Positions 26,308-34,857 of a stretch of 64,000 nucleotides of DNA are shown here, piece by piece. Origin of the DNA: Arenibacter arenosicollis (GTDB taxonomy: Bacteria; Bacteroidota; Bacteroidia; Flavobacteriales; Flavobacteriaceae); NCBI RefSeq assembly GCF_014397245.1, contig NZ_JACLHY010000007.1, positions 1 through 64,000 of the forward strand, read 5' to 3'. How positions within the stretch are numbered: position 1 is the stretch's first letter; each line of letters begins with the position of its first letter. Position numbers and translations under genes: made by a program. Below the pieces are notes generated by a model. It was not told the origin of the DNA. It did no database searches and saw only the letters and a program-made list of their open reading frames with translations.

Positions 26308-27783
26308 TCAAGCAGCTACCGAAGATGTTCTTAGCTGCCTAATTTTGAGATGTAGTGCTGCGAAAAACAGCGTCATAAAGGGGCTCAACCAATTGAAAAT
26401 GGCATAAACAAAGTATTCGGCCACACCAACCCCCAATACACTCGATTGGTAAGCTCCACAGGTGTTCCATGGAATTAATACAGACGTCACAGTACCAGAA
26501 TCTTCCAAAGTCCGACTCAAGTTCTCAGGAGCCAAACCCTTGTCGTGAAAGGCTTTCTTAAACATTTTGCCAGGGATAACAATAGCCAAGTATTGATCAC
26601 TGGCAATGGCGTTTAACCCAATACAGCTCATCACGGTACTGGCAAATAAACCAAATACGGAAGTTGCAAAGGATAACAAGGATTTGGTAATTCGGGCCAA
26701 CGCCCCAATGCCGTCCATGATTCCCCCAAATACCATAGCACAGCAAATAAGCAATATGGTCCAAAGCATACCTTGCATTCCACCGGCACTGAAGAGCTCG
26801 TTCAACTTTTCGTTTTCGGTTACTATGGCCGTATCAATAAAAATTGCATTGAAAATAGCAGTAACATTGGAATCTGACAGGGTTTTCAATACTTCGGTTT
26901 GAAAAAATAGGGCAAACACCCCAGCCAACCCTACACCAGTCCCCAAGGCAATCAGTGGCTTTGTTTTAAGAAGTATGAGCGCTATTACCACTCCTGGCAC
27001 TATAAATAAATACGGGCTTATATTAAAGGTATTTTTAATAGTGTCCAATAGTGCACTTACATCTGCACTCCCAGAAGTCTCTATATTGAAGCTGATTACC
27101 GTAAAAACAACCAAAGTAATCAATATTGTAGGCACGGTAGTAATGGTCATGTACTTTATATGAGTAAACAAGTCAGTCCCTGCCATGGCGGGTGCCAAAT
27201 TGGTGGTATCGCTTAAAGGGGACATCTTATCCCCAAAATAAGCCCCTGAAATTACCGCTCCGGCAATCATACCGGGGTCAATGCCCAATGCAGTCCCAAT
27301 ACCCACAAGTGCTATACCCACGGTTGCGGATGTAGTCCATGAACTTCCTGTAGCCACGGAGATTATCGCGGCAATTACCACGGAAGCTGGCAAAAAAATG
27401 GAGGGATTCAAAACCTTAAGTCCGTAATAGACCATGGCGGGGATAACACCACTAACCAACCAAGTACCCGCCAAGGCTCCTACCAAAAACAATATCATGA
27501 TTGGGACGAGAACACTTTTTAAATTTTCCAGAACTTCTAGGCCCATAGTTCTTAGGGAGGTTTTATTAAAAAACCCGACAACGGCACTTATTCCACCACC
27601 GATTAATAAAATAATCTGATTTGAATATTCCCCGAACCATTCCCCATCGGCAAAGAAAATATTATAGGCCAACATCATCATTAAAAGAACAACTGGGATA
27701 AGGGCCTCCCAGATATTTAGTTCCTTATTTTCTACAATATGTTCATTCTCAGGTCCAGCGGGATTAGTGCTAAGGTTTTGCAT
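26308..27783 (-). CDS. nhaC: NhaC-family Na+/H+ antiporter
   Basis: A 491-residue membrane protein with 10-12 helices. Recognisable NhaC motifs are GTWLVSGVIPAMVYYGL, IISVATGSSWTTSATVGIAL, AGAVISGAYFGDKMSPLSDTTNLA, the FGGIMDGIGALARIT turn and GTVTSVLIPWNTCGAYQ. NhaC proteins exchange sodium for protons. Relatives also carry organic substrates (malate/lactate or amino-acid-linked exchangers). It lies 61 bases downstream of a Cys/Met PLP enzyme on the same strand, so a transport role linked to that enzyme's product is possible. A perfect palindrome lies just upstream of its start. Confidence 0.9.
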   Translation of the reverse strand: MQNLSTNPAGPENEHIVENKELNIWEALIPVVLLMMMLAYNIFFADGEWFGEYSNQIILLIGGGISAVVGFFNKTSLRTMGLEVLENLKSVLVPIMILFLVGALAGTWLVSGVIPAMVYYGLKVLNPSIFLPASVVIAAIISVATGSSWTTSATVGIALVGIGTALGIDPGMIAGAVISGAYFGDKMSPLSDTTNLAPAMAGTDLFTHIKYMTITTVPTILITLVVFTVISFNIETSGSADVSALLDTIKNTFNISPYLFIVPGVVIALILLKTKPLIALGTGVGLAGVFALFFQTEVLKTLSDSNVTAIFNAIFIDTAIVTENEKLNELFSAGGMQGMLWTILLICCAMVFGGIMDGIGALARITKSLLSFATSVFGLFASTVMSCIGLNAIASDQYLAIVIPGKMFKKAFHDKGLAPENLSRTLEDSGTVTSVLIPWNTCGAYQSSVLGVGVAEYFVYAIFNWLSPFMTLFFAALHLKIRQLRTSSVAA

Positions 27784-27802
27784 CTAGTAGCTATTTGTTT
27801 CT

Positions 27803-27816
27803 TCGTAATATTACGA
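27803..27816. promoter_or_regulatory. 14-bp perfect palindrome upstream of nhaC
   Basis: TCGTAATATTACGA is fully self-complementary and lies 20 bases before the nhaC start. Its position suggests an operator. The core resembles the palindrome at 16884-16898. Confidence 0.4.
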
Positions 27817-27844
27817 TTTTGATATCTGTTCTGCAAACCCAATA

Positions 27845-29065
27845 TTACACCCCTGCCTTAATATTTTTTAAAATTTTCAATTGGACCAAGCAATCTTTCA
27901 TAGCCCTATAGGTCCTATCAATATGGTCATCCAATCCTATTGAAAACCGAATTAGACCGTTGGATAAGCCCATCTCCAATTGTTCATCCATAGGAATTTC
28001 TGAAGAAGTGGAAGTTCCAGGCGCACTAAACAAAGTTTTATAAAAGCCTAAACTAACGGCCAAATATCCCAAATGTTTTTTCTGCATTAATTCCATCAGG
28101 GCATTGGCATTATCCAAGGATCCTACATCCAAAGTCATTAATCCCCCAAAGCCATATTCCGGGTTAAATTGTTTTTTCATTACCCCGTGCCCAGCATGCG
28201 ATTTTAATCCTGGATATACCACCCGCAATCCGTCTTTTTCAAAATTTTGAGCTAAATACAAGGCATTTTCACTATGTTTTTTCATCCTTATATGCAGCGT
28301 TCTCATATTCTTTAAAATTGAAGAAGCCCTTAAGCTATCCAATGTACTGCCCAACAACATGCCAGCACCATTATTCACATCCTTTAGGCCCAAACAGAAA
28401 TCTTTGGTGCCACAAACCACTCCCGCCACACAATCGCTGGTACCATTTATAAACTTAGTTAAACTGTGTATAACAATATCGGCTCCCAATTTGGCAGGAG
28501 AAATGGATAAAGGAGAAAAAGTATTGTCCACTACCAAGGGAAGGTTATGCTTTTTGGCCAGTTTGGAAAGAGCCCCTATATCGGCCACTTCCAATAAAGG
28601 GTTACTTACTGACTCACAATAGATCATTTTTGTTTTTGGGGTAATGGCCATGGCCACTTCCTCCAATCTTGTAGTGTCCACAAAGGAAGTTGTAATATTG
28701 AATTTCTTTAAAAAGTTCTTCATCAGGGCGTAAGTACCACCGTAAATGGTCCTGCTGCTAACAATATGGTCCCCGGCATTGCACAGCTGCAATATCACAG
28801 CACTAATAGCTCCCATACCACTGGCGGTTACATTGGCAGTTTCCGTACCCTCCAAAGCGGCCAATGCCTCTCCCAAATAAAGGTTGGAAGGGGAGGAGTG
28901 CCTACTATACAAATAGCAGCCTTCCGTATTGCCCTCAAAGGTATCGAACATGGTCTTTGCCGATAAAAACGTATAGGTAGAAGAATCGGATATAGAAGGA
29001 TTCACCCCTCCATATTCACCAAAATACTGTAAATCCTGTAAATCATCTGATGCCTTAAAATCCAT
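27845..29065 (-). CDS. Cys/Met-metabolism PLP-dependent enzyme (methionine gamma-lyase-like)
   Basis: A 406-residue fold-type I PLP enzyme. Seen are YSRHSSPSNLYLGEALAALEGTE, ASGMGAISAVI (phosphate binding), SRTIYGGTYAL with the conserved Tyr, SNPLLEVADI, the VVDNTFSP aspartate, and Schiff-base Lys in HSLTKFINGTSD. It belongs with methionine gamma-lyase, cystathionine gamma-lyase and related enzymes. The position of the methionine gamma-lyase active-site Cys (YGCT) is Gly here, so strict methionine gamma-lyase activity is not assured. It is divergent from an Lrp-type regulator that probably controls it, and nhaC follows. Confidence 0.85.
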   Translation of the reverse strand: MDFKASDDLQDLQYFGEYGGVNPSISDSSTYTFLSAKTMFDTFEGNTEGCYLYSRHSSPSNLYLGEALAALEGTETANVTASGMGAISAVILQLCNAGDHIVSSRTIYGGTYALMKNFLKKFNITTSFVDTTRLEEVAMAITPKTKMIYCESVSNPLLEVADIGALSKLAKKHNLPLVVDNTFSPLSISPAKLGADIVIHSLTKFINGTSDCVAGVVCGTKDFCLGLKDVNNGAGMLLGSTLDSLRASSILKNMRTLHIRMKKHSENALYLAQNFEKDGLRVVYPGLKSHAGHGVMKKQFNPEYGFGGLMTLDVGSLDNANALMELMQKKHLGYLAVSLGFYKTLFSAPGTSTSSEIPMDEQLEMGLSNGLIRFSIGLDDHIDRTYRAMKDCLVQLKILKNIKAGV

Positions 29066-29131
29066 AACAAAATATTTATTTTACTATAAAACTAAGGGTA
29101 TAATAGTAATAAATCAACCAATTAGAAAAAA

Positions 29132-29150
29132 TGTAGATTATAAATCTACA
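29132..29150. promoter_or_regulatory. Operator-like palindrome between PLP enzyme and Lrp-type regulator
   Basis: tgtagatt-ata-aatctaca has perfect 8-bp arms and a 3-base centre. It lies 67 bases from the PLP gene start and 72 bases from the regulator start. Lrp/AsnC proteins bind such AT-rich 13-19-bp palindromes, so this is a likely site for the adjacent regulator. Confidence 0.6.
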
Positions 29151-29221
29151 AATTATATCATATTTAGTTTATTTTTATCCCAAGTAGAGAATTATAGCCA
29201 AACCAAAGAAAATATATCACC

Positions 29222-29680
29222 ATGAAGTTTGACGAAATAGATATAAAATTATTGGGATTGCTACAAAATGATAGCAAAAAGACCACTAAGGAATATGCCC
29301 TTCAATTAAATTTATCGGTAACGGCCGTATATGAGCGCATAAAAAGACTGGAAAAGCTGGGGGTGGTTACCAAATATGTAGCCTTGGTAGACAAAAAGAA
29401 GGTAGACAAGGCCTTTACCGTGCTTTGCCATATTAAACTGGTTCAGCATATAAAGGAGTATGTTCTGCAGTTTGAACGGGAAATACTCAAATTAAATGAG
29501 GTAGCCGAATGTTATCACACCAGCGGCGATTACGACTATATCCTCAAAATATACGTGGCCAACATGGAAGAATACAGGGAGTTCATGATCACTAAACTTA
29601 CCGCCATAAATCATATTGGAAGTACTCAAAGTTCATTTGTAATCAATGAGGTTAAAAGTACCACAGAAGTATTCATTTAA
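29222..29680 (+). CDS. Lrp/AsnC-family transcriptional regulator
   Basis: A 152-residue regulator. The N-terminal winged helix-turn-helix reads IDIKLLGLLQNDSKKTTKEYA and LSVTAVYERIKRLEKLGVV. The C-terminal RAM ligand-binding domain reads VLCHIKLVQHIKEYV, VAECYHTSGDYDYILKIYV and ending KSTTEVFI. Such proteins sense amino acids and form octamers on DNA. Divergence from the Cys/Met PLP enzyme, with a palindrome between them, makes that gene its likely target and a sulfur amino acid or derivative its likely effector (inference). Confidence 0.93.
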   Translation: MKFDEIDIKLLGLLQNDSKKTTKEYALQLNLSVTAVYERIKRLEKLGVVTKYVALVDKKKVDKAFTVLCHIKLVQHIKEYVLQFEREILKLNEVAECYHTSGDYDYILKIYVANMEEYREFMITKLTAINHIGSTQSSFVINEVKSTTEVFI

Positions 29681-29724
29681 TAACATTTGTCCATAAAACG
29701 TTCATATCCCAGGGAATATGAATG

Positions 29725-29754
29725 TTGTCCAACAACAAAACATTTGTATTTTTG
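29725..29754 (+). promoter_or_regulatory. Promoter of lpdA
   Basis: A TATTTTTG -7 element at 29747-29754 exactly fits TAnnTTTG. A TTG at 29725-29727 sits 19 bases upstream as -33 element. The start codon is 43 bases downstream. Confidence 0.65.
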
Positions 29755-29796
29755 TGTTCACAATGATTAAACTAATCTTTTCAATACAATAATAAT

Positions 29797-31203
29797 ATGA
29801 CCCAATACGACGTAGCCATAATAGGCTCAGGTCCCGGTGGATATGTTGCAGCAATCCGTTGTGCCCAGTTAGGAATGAAAACTGCTATAATAGAAAAATA
29901 TTCAACTTTAGGGGGAACTTGCCTTAACGTAGGTTGCATTCCTTCCAAAGCATTATTGGATTCTTCCCACCATTATGAAGATGCCGTTAAGCATTTTGAA
30001 GATCATGGAATTGAAATTCCGGGTGAAATCAAGGTTAACCTTGAAAAAATGATTGCCAGGAAACAATCGGTTGTTGACCAAACTTGTTCAGGGGTCAAGT
30101 TCCTAATGGATAAAAATAAAATTGATGTTTATGAGGGCTTGGGAAGTTTTAAGGATGCAACCCATGTCAACATTAAAAAGAACGATGGCAAAACAGAAAC
30201 CATTGAGGCTAAAAATATAATTATTGCCACGGGCTCCAAGCCATCCACCTTGCCATTTATAAAATTGGACAAGAAGCGTGTCATAACCTCAACGGAAGCT
30301 TTAAAACTCAAAGAAATACCCAAACATTTAATAGTTATTGGGGGCGGTGTTATTGGATTGGAATTGGGACAGGTATACAAACGCCTTGGTGCAGAGGTAA
30401 CGGTCATCGAATATATGGACCGCATTATTCCTGGGATGGATGGAGCACTTTCAAAAGAACTTTTGAAAGTAATGAAGAAGCAAAAGGTGAAATTTAATTT
30501 ATCACATAAGGTTAAATCTGTAGAGGCCAAAGGCAAAGAAGTAATTGTAAAAGCTGAGGATAAAAAAGGGGAAGAGATAACTTTTACCGGAGACTATTGT
30601 TTGGTTTCAGTAGGCAGAAGACCTTTTACGGATGGGCTAAACATTGAAGCTTCCGGAGTAAAAATGGAAAAGAACGGGACCATTGCCGTAAATGAACATT
30701 TACAGACCAGTGTATCCAATATTTATGCTATTGGAGATGTGGTAAGGGGTGCCATGCTGGCGCACAAGGCAGAAGAGGAGGGAACATTCGTTGCAGAAAT
30801 ATTAGCCGGACAAAAGCCACATATAGATTACAACCTAATTCCAGGTGTGGTATACACCTGGCCTGAGGTAGCCGCCGTAGGAAAAACAGAAGAAGAACTA
30901 AAAGAAGCTGGAGTTGAATATAAAGTAGGTCAGTTTCCTATGCGTGCCTTGGGACGAGCTAGGGCTAGTATGGATTTGGATGGTTTCGTCAAAATATTGG
31001 CGGATAAAGAGACCGATGAAGTCTTGGGAGTCCATATGATCGGAGCCAGAATGGCAGATCTTATTGCGGAAGCGGTAACAGCAATGGAATTCAGAGCTTC
31101 GGCCGAAGATATTTCCAGAATGAGCCATGCACATCCAACCTTTGCAGAGGCCGTGAAAGAGGCCGCCTTAGCAGCTACTGACAATAGAGCTTTGCATGTT
31201 TAA
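29797..31203 (+). CDS. lpdA: Dihydrolipoyl dehydrogenase (E3)
   Basis: A 468-residue FAD-dependent disulfide oxidoreductase. An N-terminal GSGPGGYVAAIRCAQLG motif binds FAD, and the redox pair Cys42/Cys47 lies in GGTCLNVGCIPSKALL. IVIGGGVIGLELGQVYKRLGAE binds NAD, and IYAIGDVVRGAMLAHKAEEEG is the second FAD motif. The C-terminal HAHPTFAEAVKEAALAA has the catalytic His-Glu. It regenerates lipoamide in 2-oxoacid dehydrogenase complexes and the glycine cleavage system. It stands alone with its own promoter and terminator. Confidence 0.96.
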   Translation: MTQYDVAIIGSGPGGYVAAIRCAQLGMKTAIIEKYSTLGGTCLNVGCIPSKALLDSSHHYEDAVKHFEDHGIEIPGEIKVNLEKMIARKQSVVDQTCSGVKFLMDKNKIDVYEGLGSFKDATHVNIKKNDGKTETIEAKNIIIATGSKPSTLPFIKLDKKRVITSTEALKLKEIPKHLIVIGGGVIGLELGQVYKRLGAEVTVIEYMDRIIPGMDGALSKELLKVMKKQKVKFNLSHKVKSVEAKGKEVIVKAEDKKGEEITFTGDYCLVSVGRRPFTDGLNIEASGVKMEKNGTIAVNEHLQTSVSNIYAIGDVVRGAMLAHKAEEEGTFVAEILAGQKPHIDYNLIPGVVYTWPEVAAVGKTEEELKEAGVEYKVGQFPMRALGRARASMDLDGFVKILADKETDEVLGVHMIGARMADLIAEAVTAMEFRASAEDISRMSHAHPTFAEAVKEAALAATDNRALHV

Positions 31204-31223
31204 ATAATTGAACAGATTGATAA

Positions 31224-31261
31224 TAATAGCCCCGTTAGATTGTGTCTAACGGGGCTATTAT
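31224..31261. terminator. Terminator between lpdA and the CDGSH gene
   Basis: taatagccccgttaga and its complement form a 16-bp perfect stem with a 5-base loop, flanked by AT-rich runs. It lies between convergent genes and can work in both directions. Confidence 0.9.
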
Positions 31262-31307
31262 ATTATAGTAATTCCCTAAATATTATTTATCAGGATACAA
31301 ATTGCAT

Positions 31308-31544
31308 TTACAACTTGTGGGTACCATCACAAAATGGTGGATTCTTGGTAAGTTTACAGGTGCACAAATGGGCCTTTTTATCCTCTTCTGCAATAAAGAC
31401 CAAAGGGGGTGTGGCGTTTTCGGCCTTGTGGGAACCATCACAAAATGGTTGAACACTACTATGGCTACAAGTACACCACTTATATTTTTTATCTTTCTCC
31501 AATTCGACCGCTACCGGGGCAAACTTATTATTCGTATCGCTCAT
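31308..31544 (-). CDS. Double CDGSH iron-sulfur miniprotein
   Basis: A 78-residue protein with two tandem CDGSH iron-sulfur motifs: CTCSHSSVQPFCDGSH (24-39) and CTCKLTKNPPFCDGTH (61-76). Each has the C-x-C-...-C-x3-H ligands of a 2Fe-2S cluster, three Cys and one His. It is soluble, with no membrane anchor. Bacterial CDGSH proteins are thought to act in redox or iron-sulfur transfer, but the exact role is unknown. At DNA level the two motif cores are almost identical. Convergent with lpdA and 54 bases downstream of the membrane acyltransferase-like gene. Confidence 0.93.
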   Translation of the reverse strand: MSDTNNKFAPVAVELEKDKKYKWCTCSHSSVQPFCDGSHKAENATPPLVFIAEEDKKAHLCTCKLTKNPPFCDGTHKL

Positions 31545-31598
31545 TTATATTTTTTGTGCGAAAATAAGGGAAAGCAAATTAGAAAAAAGCGTGTACTA

Positions 31599-32798
31599 CT
31601 AATTTTTTACCAATCTAAATAAGCGTATCAACGTCAGCTTGGTTTTTAGGACAAAAGCTTTTAAAAGGGGTTGACCTTCTTCATTCAACCAAGACTCGCC
31701 TTTTAGTTGGACTGTCTTGACAGCAGTGGATAATTGCAGTTTTATAAAAACTTTGTTCTTTTCATATTGTAAGGCCAATACCGTAGTTGCTATCATAAAG
31801 GCTAAGGCGCCTGGAATTACGATAGAAGGGGAAAGGCTATGGTTTAAGAAGTAATAAAGTCCCAAGCCGGTAAAGCTTCCATACAATATGATATAATGAA
31901 TCACATAAATGGAGAGAGTACTTTGGCCTATTTTCAGCACTGTACTATTACTCATAAATCTTCTAAATAACATAAATACGGCAAAAACCAAGGATACATC
32001 CCCTAATCTTATAAACAGATAGTTATTGAAATAAACCTTCGAAAAAATAAGCATCCCTGTCCAGTTATATAACTTTAAAAAGAAACCTGAGGAATAAAAC
32101 AAAAGACCGAAGCCAACAAGAGTAAAACTGGCTATGGCTGCCGGATATAAATATTTGAAATTCTTGAACCTGGTAAACAATACCGACATAAAAGCACCTA
32201 TGGTTGCATACCCAAACCAAGGCATAATTGTAAATACGGATCCATTGGCCTTAGTTAGGTAATTGGCCAATAACTCAGGCAGGTAATGATGGGCGTATTG
32301 TTTATAGTTGGGTTCAAATACAAATAAAACCAGGGTGGTTACCAATAACACCCCTGGGAATAGGTATTTATTTCTTGTAATCGTAAGTAGATAAATTCCG
32401 ATAATACCCAAAATAGAAAGACCAATACAATGCAAAACATCTACCAGATAAAATGAACCGTAAATCTGACCTTTCAATAATCCAAAAAAGTTTAATCTAA
32501 GTAAGTAGCCAATAGCCAATAATTGCAAGCCCCTTTTAATCCCTTTTTTTACTCTAGGGTTTTTAAAGCCAATTTCGTCTCCTTTTATTAATAGGTAGGT
32601 AAATATAAAACCGGATACAGTAAAGAACACTGGTGCGGTAACGCCCCTGAAATATTTCCATACAGAATATACGCTATTGGAATTATCCCTAAATACATTG
32701 TCAAGCAATCCGTCCACAAAATGTCCTTGCAACATCATAAGGATGGCCCATGCCCTCATAGCATCAATAAAATAAAGTCTCAGGTTGTTATTGCCCAT
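31599..32798 (-). CDS. DUF1624/heparan-alpha-glucosaminide acetyltransferase-like membrane protein
   Basis: A 399-residue protein with about ten membrane helices. The N-terminal signature FIDAMRAWAILMMLQGHFVDGL, with a conserved His in the first helix, and APVFFTVSGFIFTYLL match the DUF1624/acyltransferase-3-like group. Members transfer acyl groups from the cytoplasmic to the outer side of the membrane onto sugars. The substrate is unknown, and no envelope sugar operon adjoins. It could also be an OpgC-like relative. A minus-strand promoter is visible at 32858-32886. Confidence 0.75.
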   Translation of the reverse strand: MGNNNLRLYFIDAMRAWAILMMLQGHFVDGLLDNVFRDNSNSVYSVWKYFRGVTAPVFFTVSGFIFTYLLIKGDEIGFKNPRVKKGIKRGLQLLAIGYLLRLNFFGLLKGQIYGSFYLVDVLHCIGLSILGIIGIYLLTITRNKYLFPGVLLVTTLVLFVFEPNYKQYAHHYLPELLANYLTKANGSVFTIMPWFGYATIGAFMSVLFTRFKNFKYLYPAAIASFTLVGFGLLFYSSGFFLKLYNWTGMLIFSKVYFNNYLFIRLGDVSLVFAVFMLFRRFMSNSTVLKIGQSTLSIYVIHYIILYGSFTGLGLYYFLNHSLSPSIVIPGALAFMIATTVLALQYEKNKVFIKLQLSTAVKTVQLKGESWLNEEGQPLLKAFVLKTKLTLIRLFRLVKN

Positions 32799-32857
32799 AG
32801 TAGCTTCGTATACATCCTATATACTTGTATAACAGTGGTTTTGGATGTTTGCGGGTG

Positions 32858-32886
32858 CAAAATTATACAAATTCCTCGCAATTCAA
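32858..32886 (-). promoter_or_regulatory. Promoter of the DUF1624-like gene
   Basis: The minus strand has TAATTTTG (32858-32865), an exact TAnnTTTG, with a TTG (32884-32886) 18 bases upstream. The leader would be about 50 bases. Confidence 0.55.
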
Positions 32887-32931
32887 TCTATTTTACGGTA
32901 TTTTCGTTGTTCAATTATTAAATTATTTCGG

Positions 32932-33465
32932 ATGTCTCGTATTTTGGCCTTTGCAGGGAGCAACTCCAGCACCTCCATTAATTATAAATTGGTAAAATAT
33001 ACTACCTCACTTATTAAGAATCACGATATTAGCCTAATAGATATGGTGGATTATAATTTTCCTGTTTTTAGTGAGGATTTGGAAAGAAATGAAGGGTATT
33101 CCGATTTGCTTAAGAGCCTAAAGAACAAGATTGTGAGTGCAGATGGATTGATTATTTCTGTAAACGAACACAATAGTAATCCGTCCGCATATTTTAAGAA
33201 TGTATTGGATTGGTTATCACGAGTGGACAGGAATTACCTGGCAGACACTAAGATTTTACTCATGTCCTGTTCCGGGGGTAGAAGGGGAGCCATGGGTTCC
33301 TTGGAGGTTACCAAAGGAATTTTACCGCGTTTTGGAGGGGAAGTGGTAGCCACCTTTTCATTACCATCCTTTAACCATACCTTTGAAGAGTCAAAGGGTA
33401 TAACGGACCCTGAACTCGCCTTGGCCCATAAAAACGCTTTGGAAATATTCTTATCACAAATTTAA
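32932..33465 (+). CDS. NAD(P)H-dependent FMN reductase (flavodoxin-like)
   Basis: 177 residues from ATG 32932 (MSRILAFAGSNSSTSINYKL). An upstream in-frame ATG at 32845 would extend into the divergent promoter and is rejected. The AGSNSSTSIN phosphate loop binds FMN, and VNEHNSNPSAYFKNVLDWLSR and MSCSGGRRGAMGSLE are typical of the NADPH-dependent FMN reductase/azoreductase family. It probably supplies reduced flavin or reduces quinones or chromate. Six bases separate it from pabB, so they are co-transcribed. Confidence 0.9.
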   Translation: MSRILAFAGSNSSTSINYKLVKYTTSLIKNHDISLIDMVDYNFPVFSEDLERNEGYSDLLKSLKNKIVSADGLIISVNEHNSNPSAYFKNVLDWLSRVDRNYLADTKILLMSCSGGRRGAMGSLEVTKGILPRFGGEVVATFSLPSFNHTFEESKGITDPELALAHKNALEIFLSQI

Positions 33466-33471
33466 CAATCT

Positions 33472-34770
33472 TTGCGAAAAAAGGTATCATTTACTGTCTC
33501 GGACATTGTAAGTTTTAAGCAATCCTTATTACTCTGGTCACAACAATATTACGAAGTTGTTTGGCTGGACAGCAACGGACATAAAAGCAAATACAGCTCC
33601 TTTGATGGAATGCTTGCAGTGGACGCACTAACATCGATTGTGACCGACACCCAAAATGCCTTTGAAGATTTAAGAACATACCAATCCAACGCCAAGGATT
33701 GGATTTTTGGATATTTATCCTATGATCTAAAAAATGATACTGAACGCCTTACCTCTGCCAATATTGACGGATTGAATTTTCCGGAATTATACTTTTTTCA
33801 ACCAAAGAAGATAATAAGGATAGAGGGCCAAGTGGTCACCTTCCATTATTTGAACATGGTGGCAGATGAAATTGAAACGGATTTTGTGTCCATCAATAAT
33901 CAAAATGATGCACTTACCACTGAATTGGAGGTTGAATCCAACATTCGCATTAAACTAAGAATTTTTAAGGACGACTATTTTAGGCGTGTAAGTAAAATGC
34001 TCAACCATATACATAGAGGAGATATTTATGAAGCCAACTTTTGTCAGGAATTTTATGCTGAAAATACGATCATTAATCCATTGAGGACTTATCAAAAGCT
34101 AAATTCCATTACCCGTGCACCGTTTTCAACCTTTTTAAAAATCAACGATAAATACCTATTATCCTCTTCTCCCGAACGTTATATTAAAAAAATAAATAAC
34201 AAGATTATATCGCAACCCATCAAGGGCACTGCAAAGCGTTCCTTGGATATAAACGAAGACAAATTGTTGTTAAAAACCTTGGAGAATGATGCAAAGGAAA
34301 GGGCGGAAAATATTATGATCGTGGATTTGGTAAGAAACGATCTTTCCAAAAGTGCCTTAAAAGGAACCGTTGAAGTTGAGGAATTGTGCAAAGTATATTC
34401 ATTTGATCAAGTGCACCAAATGATCTCCACCATATCCGCAGAAGTTCCCAGCACTGCAAACCCTGTGGATATTATAATGGAGACCTTTCCCATGGGTAGT
34501 ATGACCGGAGCTCCAAAAGTTTCCGCCATGAGAATAATAGAGGACCTGGAAGCTTCAAAAAGAGGGCTCTATTCGGGCACTGTAGGTTATTTTACCCCTG
34601 AAAACGATTTCGATTTTAACGTAGTTATTAGAAGTATTCTGTATAACAATACGGCCCAATATGTTTCTTTTTCCGTTGGGAGCGCCATAACCGCTAAGGC
34701 AATTCCTGAAAAGGAGTATGAAGAATGCCTCCTTAAGGCAAAGGCCATGAGGCAGGTGCTTGAAAATTAA
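33472..34770 (+). CDS. pabB: Aminodeoxychorismate synthase component I (PabB-like)
   Basis: A 432-residue chorismate-utilising enzyme from a TTG start. The chorismate-binding domain has IHRGDIYEANFCQEFYA, the PabB-type signature QPIKGTAKR, ERAENIMIVDLVRNDLSK, FPMGSMTGAPKVSAM and GTVGYFTPENDFDFNVVIRS. PabB enzymes carry PIKGT where TrpE has PxxGT variants, and there is no TrpG-like partner nearby. I therefore favour folate synthesis (4-amino-4-deoxychorismate) over tryptophan synthesis. The N-terminal domain is divergent, as usual in flavobacteria. Confidence 0.85.
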   Translation: MRKKVSFTVSDIVSFKQSLLLWSQQYYEVVWLDSNGHKSKYSSFDGMLAVDALTSIVTDTQNAFEDLRTYQSNAKDWIFGYLSYDLKNDTERLTSANIDGLNFPELYFFQPKKIIRIEGQVVTFHYLNMVADEIETDFVSINNQNDALTTELEVESNIRIKLRIFKDDYFRRVSKMLNHIHRGDIYEANFCQEFYAENTIINPLRTYQKLNSITRAPFSTFLKINDKYLLSSSPERYIKKINNKIISQPIKGTAKRSLDINEDKLLLKTLENDAKERAENIMIVDLVRNDLSKSALKGTVEVEELCKVYSFDQVHQMISTISAEVPSTANPVDIIMETFPMGSMTGAPKVSAMRIIEDLEASKRGLYSGTVGYFTPENDFDFNVVIRSILYNNTAQYVSFSVGSAITAKAIPEKEYEECLLKAKAMRQVLEN

Positions 34771-34857
34771 TAATTCATTTTTGTTAATCACCAATTTTCC
34801 ATCTACCTTAACCTTTAATAAATTTAGGTGTAAGTAATATTTTATATTTTAAGTTCT

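Noticed and set aside
31302-31622. 106-codon plus-strand frame over the CDGSH gene
   Set aside because: Antisense shadow. The minus-strand CDGSH protein with eight correctly spaced ligands is the real gene.
33472-34770. Reading the chorismate enzyme as TrpE
   Set aside because: The PIKGTAKR signature and absence of trp genes nearby favour PabB, though amidotransferase partner location would settle it.
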